Shown here: positions 13,712-25,700 of the stretch, piece by piece | Numbering within the stretch: the stretch's first letter is position 1 | Layout of the letters: each line of letters starts with the position of its first letter | Source: Sapria himalayana | Lineage: Eukaryota; Streptophyta; Magnoliopsida; Malpighiales; Rafflesiaceae | DNA length: 64,000 bases | Direction of reading: 5' to 3' | Assembly (NCBI GenBank): GCA_029783825.1 | Contig: JAREIK010018581.1 | Coordinates: forward strand, 422,001-486,000 | The notes under the pieces: generated by a model | What the model saw: only the letters and a program-made list of their open reading frames with translations | Told to the model about the DNA's origin: nothing | Database searches by the model: none | Made by a program: the position numbers and the translations under genes

Positions 13712-16700
13712 TGTTGGTGTTGGGCTTCTTACTTGGAAATTACCTATACTCCCTTGCTAATATTCTTTATTAAATGCGTTAGTCTGATATAAAGATTTTA
13801 GTTACTATTTTATTTTAGAATATTGAGCTTGATATATGGGCTCTATTTTTTTTTCTTTTTGATATTAGACGGACATAATTTTATCAATTGTTGTGCATTG
13901 CTCTCTGCTGTTTTTTCATGATCTTCTTCTTATGAATAACTTCTTTTCGAATGATTATTCAAAAGCTTCTCTAGAATATATGATTCTCGGTATCGTTTTG
14001 ACCTAACCTTTTTCTACCTGATTGCTCTAGATCCAGTATAGATCTATCCAAATCTGAAGGATTTGTGTAGTTTAAACTATAATCTCTATAAGATCCCCAA
14101 ATTTTTGTTCAAATATTTAAAAAATTTTTCAAATTAAAATTTCATCCAAAAATCTAAGCTCAAGTTCGGGATCGATCCTCATATCATTGTTTGATGGTGA
14201 TAACTTTGATTATTGGATTATTAAATGAGAACATTATTTATTTCACAAAATATTTGGGAGATTGTAGTCACTAAATATATAGAATCTTCTAATATCTCTT
14301 CTTTGGAAGGAAAAGAGTTATTAGAAGAATGAGAGCTGAGGATGTTAAATGCAAAGGCACTACTATTTATCCAACATGGAGTCAGTAATGTCATATTTCC
14401 TCGATTGTTGGGATGTACTCAAGTCAAGAAGGCTTAGGATCTACTAATAGAAGAGTTTCAAAGAGATAAGAAAGCTCTATGAGCTCTTCTACACTCTTTG
14501 AGAAAAGACTTAGAGAATTTGAGTATGAATAACTCATATCTCCTAATAGAAGAGTTTCAAAGAGATAATAAAGCTCGATGAGCTCTTCTATACTCTTTGA
14601 GAAAAGACTTTGAGAATTTCAGTATGAATAACTCAGATTCTCTCACTGAGTTCTCAACTCTGTTTCTGAATGTTGTCAATTAACTGAAAATTCATGGTGA
14701 GAACATCATAAAGACTCGATTTATTGAGAAACTGTTAATATGTATGTCTGACAAGTTTGATGCAATTGTGGTAGTAATAGGAGAGACAAAGGATTTGTCA
14801 AAGCTAACCATTTAACAAGTTCTGAGTTCCCAGAAGTCATATGAAAGCAGACTGCTCAAGTGAGCTAAAGTATCTAGAGAGTCTGCCATGCAATCAAGAT
14901 GGGAAACCAACCAGTAAAGGAAAAGAGTCAAGCAGCAGAGATAAGAAATTGAAGACCATGCTCAAGGTATGTGTCTAAAAATAAAAATAGAAACAAAAAT
15001 AAAATTATTTCTTTTTCATCTCTACTCTCTACTGCCTCACAAATAGACTCACATATCTCTTGCAATATAAAAGGTTTGGGCATGTTTCGAAAGATTATAA
15101 GCTAAAGCACAATTAGTGTGCTAGTTGTGCAGAGCAAATAGTCTCTAGAGAACACTTATTTTATGTAAATGAAATAAGCTGACAACCTTCATCCAACATA
15201 TGGTTTCTTGATAGTGGATGCTCAAACCACATATCTGGTAATCAAAACATATTTGTGGATTTAATTCCTGTAGTAAATTCACAAGTAAAATTGGGCAATG
15301 GAGACCTTGTCAAGGCAAAAGCCAAATGCATAGTTTCTGTTCCCACTCTCTGGAGTCAAGATTATAAGAGATGTACTTATTCTAGTACTAGACCATAATT
15401 TTCTGAGTGTGGGGTAATTGATGGAAAGAGTATACAATCTAGTGTTTAAAATTAACACGTGTAATATATTTGATCATGAATCCAATCAATCTTCATGGAC
15501 AGTGAAGATATCTAGTAGAAGGAGCTTTCCACTAATATTTAACCAGATAATTGATAAGACAATGACTATGAATGTTGAGTCAGAAGCATCATTTTGGCAT
15601 AGGAGGTTTGGACACCTTATATATTTTAGTTTAAAAAATATTTTTCAAAAACAACTTGTGAAAGGTGTGCCTTCAAACCTTACTATTCCTGCCACTGTCC
15701 GTGATAAATGCTCACTTGGGAAATAGTCCATGGAGAGTTTTCCCAAGAACTTTACCTAGAGAGCCTCTAAACCATTGGAACTGATATATACTGACATTTA
15801 TGAACCCATGTCAGTCTTGTCTCTGGCCAGCAGTAGTTATTTCCTACTGTTTGTCGATAACTATACAAGACATATGTGAGTTTACTTTTTGAAGCACAAG
15901 TCTGAAGTACTTATTCATTAAAATTAATACCTCTTGTTGAGAGATAGTATGAACTAAGTGTGAAGACACTTACAACAAATGAAGGGGGAGAGTTCATTTC
16001 ATTGAAATTCATTAATTTATGTGAATTAAAAAGAATACATAAACATATGACTACCTCTTACTCACCTCAGCAGAATGGTATCGTGGAGAGAAAAAATAGA
16101 ACCATAATGGAAATGGCTAGAAGTATTATGAATGAGAGATACCTAACTAAAGTCTATTGGGCAGAGGGAGTGAACACTACAGTGTATCTACTCAATAGAT
16201 ACCCTACAAAAGCACTATAAAATTTCATTTCACTATAGGCTTGGAGTCGAATAAAACTAAGTTTTAAATACCTCATGGTATTCGTGAATGTTTGCTACTC
16301 CCACATACCGAAGGCTTGTAGAACTAAGTTAGACTCCAAGAGTCTAAAATGTATATTAGTTGGTTATAATCTGCAATCCAATGATTACATATTGTACTCA
16401 CTAGAAACAAAATCATTCCTGGTGAGTAGAGATATTATTTTTGATGAAAATGCTAAATGGATGAAAACTTCAATGAATTTGAAGTTGAAAATGCAAGCTT
16501 GCAAGGTTGTAGTATTATTGTTGTGGGAAGTAATAAAGAAGAATGCAATCAAAGGTATGGTTTCTACTCCCCTTTTGAGTCAGAGTCAGATTTAGAGGAT
16601 TTATATGACACAACTACACCCATTAAATACAAATCTCTGACTAACATATACCAAAGATGTAATTACTCCTCAGTTGAGTCTCTTAGTTATGAAGAGGTAG

Positions 16701-18488
16701 TAAAACATCAAATGTATGTAAATGCAATGAAAACTAAAATGTCTATCATTGAAAAGAATTAAACCTGGACCTTAGTAGACCTACCACCAAAAAAATATAA
16801 CATAGGGGTCAAATGGATATTTAATATTAAATCTCGACCAAACTCAATTCAACATGTGTATAAGGCTCAATTAGTGGTCAAGGGCTACTCCCAAAAGGCT
16901 GGAACTGATTACTTTGAAACCTTTGCTCTAGTAGTAAGGTTAGAAATAGTAAGGTTTCAATAGCCTTAGCTGGATAAAAGGGTTTGAACTTATTCCAATT
17001 AGATATCAAGTCTACCTTATTGAATGAAAAACTTGAAAAGATTTATGTAGAATAATACCTTAGATTTGTAAAATATGGAGTTGAGCACTATGTTTATAAA
17101 TTAAATAAGACTCTATATGGGTTGAAACAAACTTTTTGTGCTTGGTATCAACAAACAAACTCTAACTTGTTGAATCAAGGATTCAAATATAATAAAAGTG
17201 AGTCTACACTTTACATAAAAAATAGGTCAAAGACTCAGGAATTTTAATCATGTCAAAATAGATGACATAATTTTCACTAGTAACAAATCTGAATTAATAG
17301 AGGACATTAGAAGAGAAATAGAAAGTAAGTATGAAATGTCAAACCTAGGTAACTTAAAACACTTCTTAAGACATAAAAATTTTCAAGACACAAATGGTGT
17401 GTCCATCTCTCAAGCTGCATACATACAGTCTATATTGAAAATTTATGGGATGAGTGATTCTAAACCTATCTCTACCCCTTTAGTTGTAAACAAGAAACTA
17501 AATTCTACCCAAGGCAAAATAGTAAATGGAAAAGCATACATAAGCTTTATTGGAAGCTTGCTGCATGCATATGCCACAAGACTAGATATTATATATTCTG
17601 TTCACTTACTATCTTGGTTCATGCATGCACCCAATCACTTGCACCTTAGTGCTGCCAAAATAGTTTTGAGACACCTTAAAAACACCTTGGACTTAGATCT
17701 AAAATAAACTAGAACCAATCTTACTAAAATATCTAAGTATTGTGATAGTGATTGGGGTGGATGTCCAAAAGATTACAGAAGAACCTCTGGATACGTGTTT
17801 AACTTAGGAACTGTGGATTTTTCTTGGCAATCCAAGAAGCAATTGATAGTTGCTTTATCTACCATTGAAGCTATATATGTTTCAGCTTCAGTAGCTACAT
17901 ATCATGCCTTGTGGATGATAAAATTATTTGCCAATTTGGATGGACCCTTAAAATATGCAACTAACTTACTTTGTGACAATCAATCGACTATATTCATAAC
18001 AAGTGATGTTATGCATAGTCGAACAAAATACATAGGTCACAAAAACTACTTTATTAAAGATGTTAAGACTAATGAGATTAATTTGTTATTTTGCAAAAAA
18101 AAAGAACAAGTGGCTGATATTTTTACCAAGCTTTTACCTATAGAGAAACTAATATACTTTCGGGAAAAGCTTGGAGTTACACTAACTACATCTAATGGGT
18201 GAGATTGTTGATTGGGATTGGGCTTCTTACTTGGAAATTACCTATACGACCTTATTGACATTCTCTATTAAACACGTTAGTCGCGTTGTAAATATTTTAG
18301 TTACTATTTTATTTTCGAATATTGAGCTTGATATATAAGCTCTATTTTTTTTCTTTTTGATATTAGACGGATAGAATTTTATTAATTGTTGTGCATTGCT
18401 CTCTATGATTTTTTCGTGATCTTCTTCTTCTCTTCTTTTTGTCTGTAATTCTTGTTTAAGCAATGATTTGTTGTTTCAATACAACACA
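13712..18488 (+). mobile_element. Nested Ty1/copia element with paired LTRs
   Basis: The LTRs are at about 13712-13990 and 18206-18488. Both start TGTTG and share 'gggcttcttacttggaaatt', 'attgagcttgatata' and 'gtgcattgctctct'. A TTTTT at 13707-13711 and at 18489-18493 may be the target-site duplication. Gag lies at 14190-15120 with a degraded zinc knuckle, and protease at 15200-15240 ('WFLDSGCSNHISG'). The GAG-pre-integrase segment is at 15590-15726 ('FWHRRFGHLIYFSLKNIF') and integrase at 15775-16595 ('SYSPQQNGIVERKNRTIMEM'). Reverse transcriptase (16760-17500) has 'LYGLKQTFCAWYQQ' and a 'DDIIFTSN' box. RNase H (17740-18202) has 'STIEAIYVSASVATYHALW' and 'DNQSTIFI'. Domain order is complete, but stops occur in every domain. 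It interrupts the reverse-strand copia around it. Confidence 0.88.
14444..14641 (+). repeat. 99-bp tandem duplication inside copia gag
   Basis: Copy 1 (14444-14542) and copy 2 (14543-14641) both begin ctaatagaagagtttcaaag and are nearly identical. The period is 33 codons, so the duplication would have kept the gag frame. Confidence 0.85.
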
Positions 18489-19121
18489 TTTTTCATAATG
18501 AAAAATTACTCATTTTGAATTTTTATACTTCAAATTTTGTAGCCATTTGTTTTATTTTTATAGTGAACAGTAACCAAGAATAGTAGTAACTATTTGTGAT
18601 AATACACCAATAAAATTCCCAAGTAAATAGAGCGGTGAAATACCGTCTTAAAAACCATAGACCTTGAGATTCTTATCACCCTTCTAATAGAATTTTTTTA
18701 AACATGTATCAATCACAAAAGTTATTATCTAAACCCTGCCTCTGATACCGCTAATATGAAAATGGAACATATAACAATAAGTTGAAAATAAAAAATTCAA
18801 TCTTTAAGAAAATAAAATAAATAATACAATAAAAGAAATACTTAGCTAAAATAGAATTGAGATTGGGATACATTCAAGGAATAAACCTCTTTTTATAGAA
18901 GAAAAAGTTAGAAATCCTAAATGAATTTCTAAATGTTGGCAAGGTGATGATTCACCTACCCTCATTAATGTTACATATGCTAATCCATTAAAGCTATGTC
19001 GTCTTCCTCAAGCTAAGCTAGAGCTATGTTTCTTCATGTAGTATTCATGAACACATGATTGTAACAAAATAACCCTAATCCACAAGCATTATTTACTCGA
19101 GAGATTTTTTAGTTCCCAACA

Positions 19122-19742
19122 TAAATACATGTAAATATGTTCATGGCTAACATTAAGTTCTTAATGAGCAACTTAGAATTAATTCAAAGCCTTAAGTATT
19201 ATTTATAATATTTGCGACGATAAGATTAGCAAAACATAATTAATAAGCACGCATGGGCCACGGACAAACATGCATGCTACTATATTAATTTTTGTTTAAT
19301 CACTCAGGAGAGATCAAATATAGCCAGACATTTTGATGTGATCGTGATGGGCCTTCATCAGAATAGAAATTACGGTAAACGGTTAGTGGCCATGGTATTT
19401 CAAAGTTTGGTTACCAATTTCTTTTTATGTTAGTTCACCCTATAAAGCTGTCAAACCTTTGCACGTTACCTTTCCGTGCGCCTTTGTTCAACCATACTTG
19501 GCTTCCCGTATTTTAAAGATTCAGATATAAAACTTTCAGAAGTGAGAGGTAGAAAATCACATATATAGAGTCTCTGTGCAATGGTTTGGTGAATTTTTCC
19601 ACCTGCTCTTGAGGTGTCATACACCTATGTCCCGGGTATCCTCGGGCTCACCATCCAACTTATTAATCTCTCTAATCTTCTGCCGTGAAAAGTTTGCTTC
19701 CTCTAAATTCAGAATAACATAGCTTCTATAACTAAGACTGAA
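19122..19742 (+). promoter_or_regulatory. Upstream region of the HIPP gene with TATA-like candidates
   Basis: No other gene lies here. TATA-like strings occur at 19439 (ccctataaagc), 19526 (gatataaaac) and 19561 (atatatagag). The last would place transcription start near 19590 and give a leader of about 150 nt, which fits a plant promoter, but nothing in the sequence proves which one is used. The region begins directly at the outer end of a copia LTR (19121), so insertion may have cut off older promoter sequence. Confidence 0.35.
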
Positions 19743-22700
19743 ATGGGAGAAGAAGATAAGCAGGTGAAATAAACTTGCATTGCATGCAAACAATTTCGTA
19801 CTTTCTTCTTCTTTTCTTTTCAATTAGCTTCTAGCATCTTTCAACTATATATAACCAGAAAATTATTTCTTCTGCCATTTTTTTTTTTTGGTAGGAAAAA
19901 GTGAAGGAAGAGTGTAAACAGGTTAAAACGATATATTTCGAAACAAATTCCATCCTCTTTTGTAAAATGGTTGCTCTGGCTTAATCTCTGAGAAAATATT
20001 TGTTGTCGTATATATTGATGGATAGGAGAAGGTGAAGGAAGATGCCAAGGAAGATGCGGAAAAAAAAGAAGCGAAATCAGAAGAGAAACAAGAAGAGAAG
20101 CCATTAGAGGAGAAGACAGAAGAGATGGAGACAACACCAGCGCCACCTCCTCCTTTTGTCTTATCTGTCAATCTGCACTGTGTAGGCTGTGCCAAGAAGA
20201 TTGAGAGATCTATTATGAGGATTAGAGGTTATTCCCTTCTCTCCAACCTGCACCCCCAACCAAAACATAAGAAATTATCGTATTTTGATCGGCAGAGACA
20301 TTATTACCTTACGTTTTCTTTTTCTTTTTTCTTTCTCAAAAGAAGCTGCTTTTATGTGTTGGCGCTGACGCCAGATGGTACGCTACATGTGTGTGTGTGT
20401 GTTTGTGTTCCACAGGAGTGGAACATGTTGTGACAGATATGACCCAGAATCAAATAATGATAAAGGGAATTATCGAACCTCAGGCAGTGTGCGATAAGAT
20501 AATGAAGAAAACTAAGAGAAGAGCGAAAGTCGTATCCCCGTTGCTGGAAACTGAAGGCGAACCAATACCTCAAGTGGTCTTTTCGCAGGTATCATCTTCT
20601 TGAATTCGTCTTTTATAAATTTGTTTGTCATGCTCCCTTTTAAATGCGAAAGAGATATAAATTCCAACTCAGATGTAAAAAAAAAAAAAATCGCGATTCA
20701 TCTTCAGGTTACTGAGTTAACGACTGTGGAGCTCAAGGTCCGCATGCACTGCCAGACTTGTGCGGTACAACTAAAGAAGAAGATAACGAAGATGCGAGGT
20801 AAAACTAAATAATGAATTATCCATTAACGCACGCCTCTATCAAGACAAATTCCTCATGCAAGGTAATAAATTAAAATAAATTGGGATCTCAAGCTCCCAA
20901 ATGAATAGAAACTAATTGTTGGATCATAAACATCCATTATTGGAGACTAATCACAAACCAAAGTCAAGTCCATCATCTTGGATATTATAGGGTTAAATGT
21001 GACATTAAATTTCACTAACAATGCCATATGTGTGGTTTTATAGTTTGTGTGATGAGAGAATTATCCTAGAATAGCTTGTATTGTAATACTTAAGTTTAAA
21101 TAAAGTTTTACTTGAGTGTGTTATGTTCAACAAAGTGGCATCAAAGTAATGTTAGTTGGAAGTATGCTATAAAATGATAATATATCAAATTGAATGTATC
21201 AGCAAGGTAGTGAATGAGGTTGGAATTATAATAATAATGACTCCTACTATAATTATGAGAAGGAAGAAAGCTCAAAATGAGGTCGAGTAGGAGGTAATAT
21301 GAGCTGGGGATATGACAGAAATCAAGTTCAATGTTATAATTTACTAGAATTTATGTGATTGTACTTCAAAATGTCGAGCTCCCTATAATAGAATTAAAGG
21401 TAATGCTATCTATGTGGTAGGGAAATTTGATTATAAAGAAATTCTTCCTCTTACCCAAAAAGGAATTGATGATGTTCAAGAAAGTTCTTGGTATCTCTGT
21501 AGTGGTACAAGCAATCACATGCATGGAAGAAAATAGATGTTCATGAAATTAGTTGAATCAATAAATGAAAACCCTAATTTAATGACGATTCTGCGTTAGC
21601 AGTGAAAAAAAAAGAGAACATTCTGACTTGTTTAAGTGGTGAGAGACATCAAATCATTTCTAATTAATATATATTATGATCATGACATGAACAAAAACAA
21701 CTTGAGCTTGAGATAACTTCATTGTTAAATACCTGAAATAAAATATTCGTGATCAACATACAAAATGATGCAGAAAAATACTTGAAAGCTTGCTACAATA
21801 ATACATCATGGCTATGACTTTTTTTTTTTTTTTTTGACTATGTCTATTTTAGAAGTCCAATGTTGTTGTATAATTAAGAAGGAAATGATGCATCAAACAT
21901 CATAATCAAAAATTTGAAGGGCGGCTAGTTAGAAGGCAATTTAGAAAAGGTTTTCCAAATGAGTCAGACACAAAAGCCAATGAGCCACTCGAGCTAATCC
22001 ATGTTGATGTGTGCAGACAAATCAAACCATATTTTCTTGGAAACAAAAACTATTTATTTCTCTTCGTGTATAAATTTTCGAAACAGGCCTATGTATATTT
22101 CTCGAAGAAAAAGTCAAAATATTTTCAAGGCTTCAATAAGTTCATAATCGTAGTATAGAAAGAAAATAAAACAAAGATTAAAACTTGCATCCAAGGAGTC
22201 TCAAAAATTTTGTGAAGTAAATGAAGTTCATCATTCAATAAAAATTCTAATAATGCCTAGAAATTAATAATATAACAAAGAGAAATATCTAGACTATCCT
22301 TAACATAATTTGGAGTGTGCACAAAAGCAAGAAACTACCCAAGGAATTTTTAGACAAAATATTGAAATGTGTGTTTTATCTGTCCAATTGATCTCCTACA
22401 AGAAGTGTTTGGAGAAATACAACAATAAGCATGGAGTGGAAGAATTCCCAACATCTCGCACCTGAGAGTCTTTAGAAGCATATAAAATCAGTTGAGAGAT
22501 GCAATGGATGAAACCAAGTCCATCAAGAAAAATTGACACATGTGAACTCATTTTGCTTCTTAAAAGGTACATGGAGAAATGTGTCAAATGGTTATGCAAA
22601 ATAAATCAAAATGTTAAGAAAATGATTTCATAAGGTTATGGAAGTTACTACAAATAACAAGATCAATTTTAATGGGAGGGGTAGTGTTTCATCATAAATT

Positions 22701-25700
22701 CGATTCATTATCTAGAATATTCTAGGGTTAATTGTCATATTAATTTTCATATTAATTATGATTTAAAACTAGGAGTGTGGAAAATTGTTGGTGATTATTA
22801 TAAATACCTCTCGCTCCCATCTGGATGAAGCATGATCAAGAATAAAAAGGAAGGACAAGAGATTCTTAATTATGAGTTGTAATATAATATTTTAATTTCA
22901 ATAAATTTTTACCTGAGTCATTTATTTTCCAACACCAATCTCATCTTCCATTGTTATAGTGTTATCCTATGCATAGACTTGTCAGAATGGAACACATAAA
23001 TTAAACTTTTGACAAACATAGAGTTGTCAACCCTTGCAAAGTAAAAGTGTTAATTAATTGAGATTGATGCTTGGATCAGCTCAATTAATATATATGATTC
23101 TTTATTTTGATGTAGTGTGTATGTGAGAAAGAAAAAAAATATGACCATCACGCGAAATCATGAATTTGCACATTCTTATAAGAGAATAGTCTGACAGATG
23201 AGATATTTTTGGGTGGCACACTTGATTATTTTTAGTAAGGATTGAGAGATTGAGGCTTTTTTTTGTGTGGACACAATAGTGAGTTATCTTTCCAAACATT
23301 CATGTTCATAAAACTAATCAAATTCTTTTGAATTAAAATCATTGCCTATGTTTCTTCTAGACATTTTTATGCTATGACAAGTTTGCTTTTCACCAAAGAT
23401 TATGCACTTCATTCTTTTAATTAATTTTAGGTGGCACATGCACCATATTTTTCTAGTACAATAACTTGTGTCCTTGGGAATTCAAGTGTCCAAGTAGCTT
23501 ATGCCAAGTCATGAATCACCATTGACATTTACCTTCAGCATCATTTTTTTTTTTTTGAGAACTTGAAATTGAGTAGAAAGTTTTGATTCTGACTATTTAG
23601 TTGTGACATCATCACTTTCTTGGATCCATCAATATCACAAAAATATTTTTATTTACATTTATGTGATTTGAAGAGTCATTGCTTATAAACTACTTTGTTT
23701 CTAGTTATTTGGAGCACCTGTCACTTCTAAGAGGCATTATATTTTATTCTGTTAATTAACACTTGTATGAGCATGAAATAAATTTAGTTCAACATATTTT
23801 CCAATTATAATGCTTGCTTGTTTCATATCATTGAATCTACAATTTTTTTGTACATTCCCAATTTTTATTTAGTAATAATATTGATATTGTGCATTTTCCT
23901 TAAACCAACATTCATATTTTGAATGAGTAATTTTTTTTTCTAGTCTACATTAAATGGATGCATATCATTGTTTTGTTCTTCATTGTTAAGGTTTGACTAT
24001 AATTCATCATCTATAATTTTTTTTTTTTTACATTTTTGAGTCAATATATGCTCAAATGATTTCAAGAAACCCACCAACCCCTGGACACTCAATTTTGAGA
24101 TATCCTTTATCTCTTTTCTCACGACCAAAATTAGATCAAAATTTTTAACTACACTAATCATATTTTTTCAACAATTTTTTTTTATAAAAATCTCTTCACC
24201 ATACATTTCCATTTGATTATAAAACTTTGTGAATCTTTAAAAATAATCATTTATACTATCATTTTTTTTCATCTTCATTTTCTCAAATACATTTCGATTA
24301 AATTGAAGCTTCACATTTCTAATCTCTTCACCATGTTTTATTATTATTTTTATTCTTTCTAAGAAATCTCCCTAAGATGTTTTTTTTTAGTTGTCTCATG
24401 ATTCTTGAAAACATAGGATATGATACAACCCTATGTAACATGAAGAAAATACATGCATTCTATTTTTAGTCTTCTTGTAGTTCCTTTTGTTGATTTTCAG
24501 GCAAACTCACTTTAAAATTAGGTTTACCATCCCTATTCTCTATCATATTCCAAAGATCACTCGATAAAATTGAATTTTTCAATTTTACTTGCTAGAAATC
24601 ATAGTTCTTGCTATATAAAATTAGAACATGGGGTTGTACATTTACACTTGCACCACTTGTGTCAGTCATGGGTTCTCCTCTACAAATCTTGGTTTTTGTT
24701 TTTCATTCGAGCTCTAATACCAAATTTGTTGAAGTATTTTTTGTTGATTCTTGGATCAGTAACTAAATCTACACATTAATAGTTTGCAAAATTCATTTTC
24801 TTGTTTTAGCACATCATGTATGTGAGAGAACAAAATGCAAAATCATTGTGGAAATAGGAGAACTACAAAAAGCATAGTTTATTCATTATTTTTAAGAGAG
24901 ATATGTGTCTAAGAGAAGAGGAATTTTCTTATTAGCAGACTTAGGTTGTTTTTTTCGTTAGTATGCACCACATTCTATTAACTTCTAGAAAATACAAAAA
25001 GATAAGAGGCATGTTGAATACAATTCCTAACCTTCTATTCTTGCCGACTATTTGTCAATATGACAACAATTGATTTAAAATGACTTAACTAGAGTTATCA
25101 TCTTAACCTAATACACCAGCTCTTCAACAAAAAGCACAGGTGGCATGACAAAGAGCTCCTTCGCCCTTAAATGATAAATGATAAAACAAATAAGGGTGGT
25201 TGCTCATTTAACTATCTAGGTTGATGGTTTTCTATAAAAATTCATAACCAACAAATTGAAAGACACCTTTAGCAACTAGCTTTCATTCGTATGTAACCAT
25301 GGATACATTTGATTTCTTTTCTAGCTTGAGGAATCATTTTCAACTCCAATATTATTCTTCCATTGTTTCCCTCTACATGGTGGAATATTAATTGGGTTAG
25401 AATCTCCTAGCAAGGTAAAAATCATTTTGTATTTAACCACAAATCTAACTTATCTCCTTAAAGGGAGAGATACATGGTTTGACATCAATTCATTTCAATA
25501 ACAAAGAACACTAATTTTGAAGAGTTTTTTGTTTGTTTGATAATGATACGTTGTAGAACTAAAGTGGATGTTTTATGTACAACTAGTGATCTAGAATTAG
25601 GGGACTGTGAAAGATAAGGATAAAGGTTTTGTATTCTTTGTGATGAAGATCATATCTCAAGAGTGTGTGAAGTTGTGATTGAAATTGCATTTCATGATAA

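Larger units (their letters stand above)
9400..19121 (-). mobile_element. Ty1/copia element, reverse strand, split by a nested copia
   Basis: The right (5') LTR runs from about 18755 to 19121, its outer end reading TGTTGGGAAC on the reverse strand. A matching left LTR ends near 9780; about 100 bp (9665-9780 against 19020-19121) align well. A primer-binding complement (tctgatacc) lies at 18741-18749. Coding relics from right to left are the gag start (18494-18740), gag with zinc knuckle (12958-13690; 'KYYNYSKKGNFKIDYWSKKK') and protease (12698-12931; 'SGISWHMTSQRDWFHKYEP'). Integrase follows (about 11900-12500), then reverse transcriptase (about 10330-11160; 'ENLVCKMNKSLYSPKQELR', 'YYKRFED'). 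Everything between 13712 and 18488 is a later insertion. The element is heavily mutated. The same family recurs at 43340-46236. Confidence 0.8.

Noticed and set aside
13712..18488. An intact, mobile retrotransposon
   Set aside because: Although the domain order is complete, stops and frameshifts occur in gag, integrase, RT and between RT and RNase H, and the LTRs have diverged.
19841..20195. Ser/Phe-rich reverse open frames of 90-101 codons
   Set aside because: They are the antisense of the Lys/Glu-rich HIPP exon and its intron; the composition is explained by the GAA/GAG-rich coding strand.
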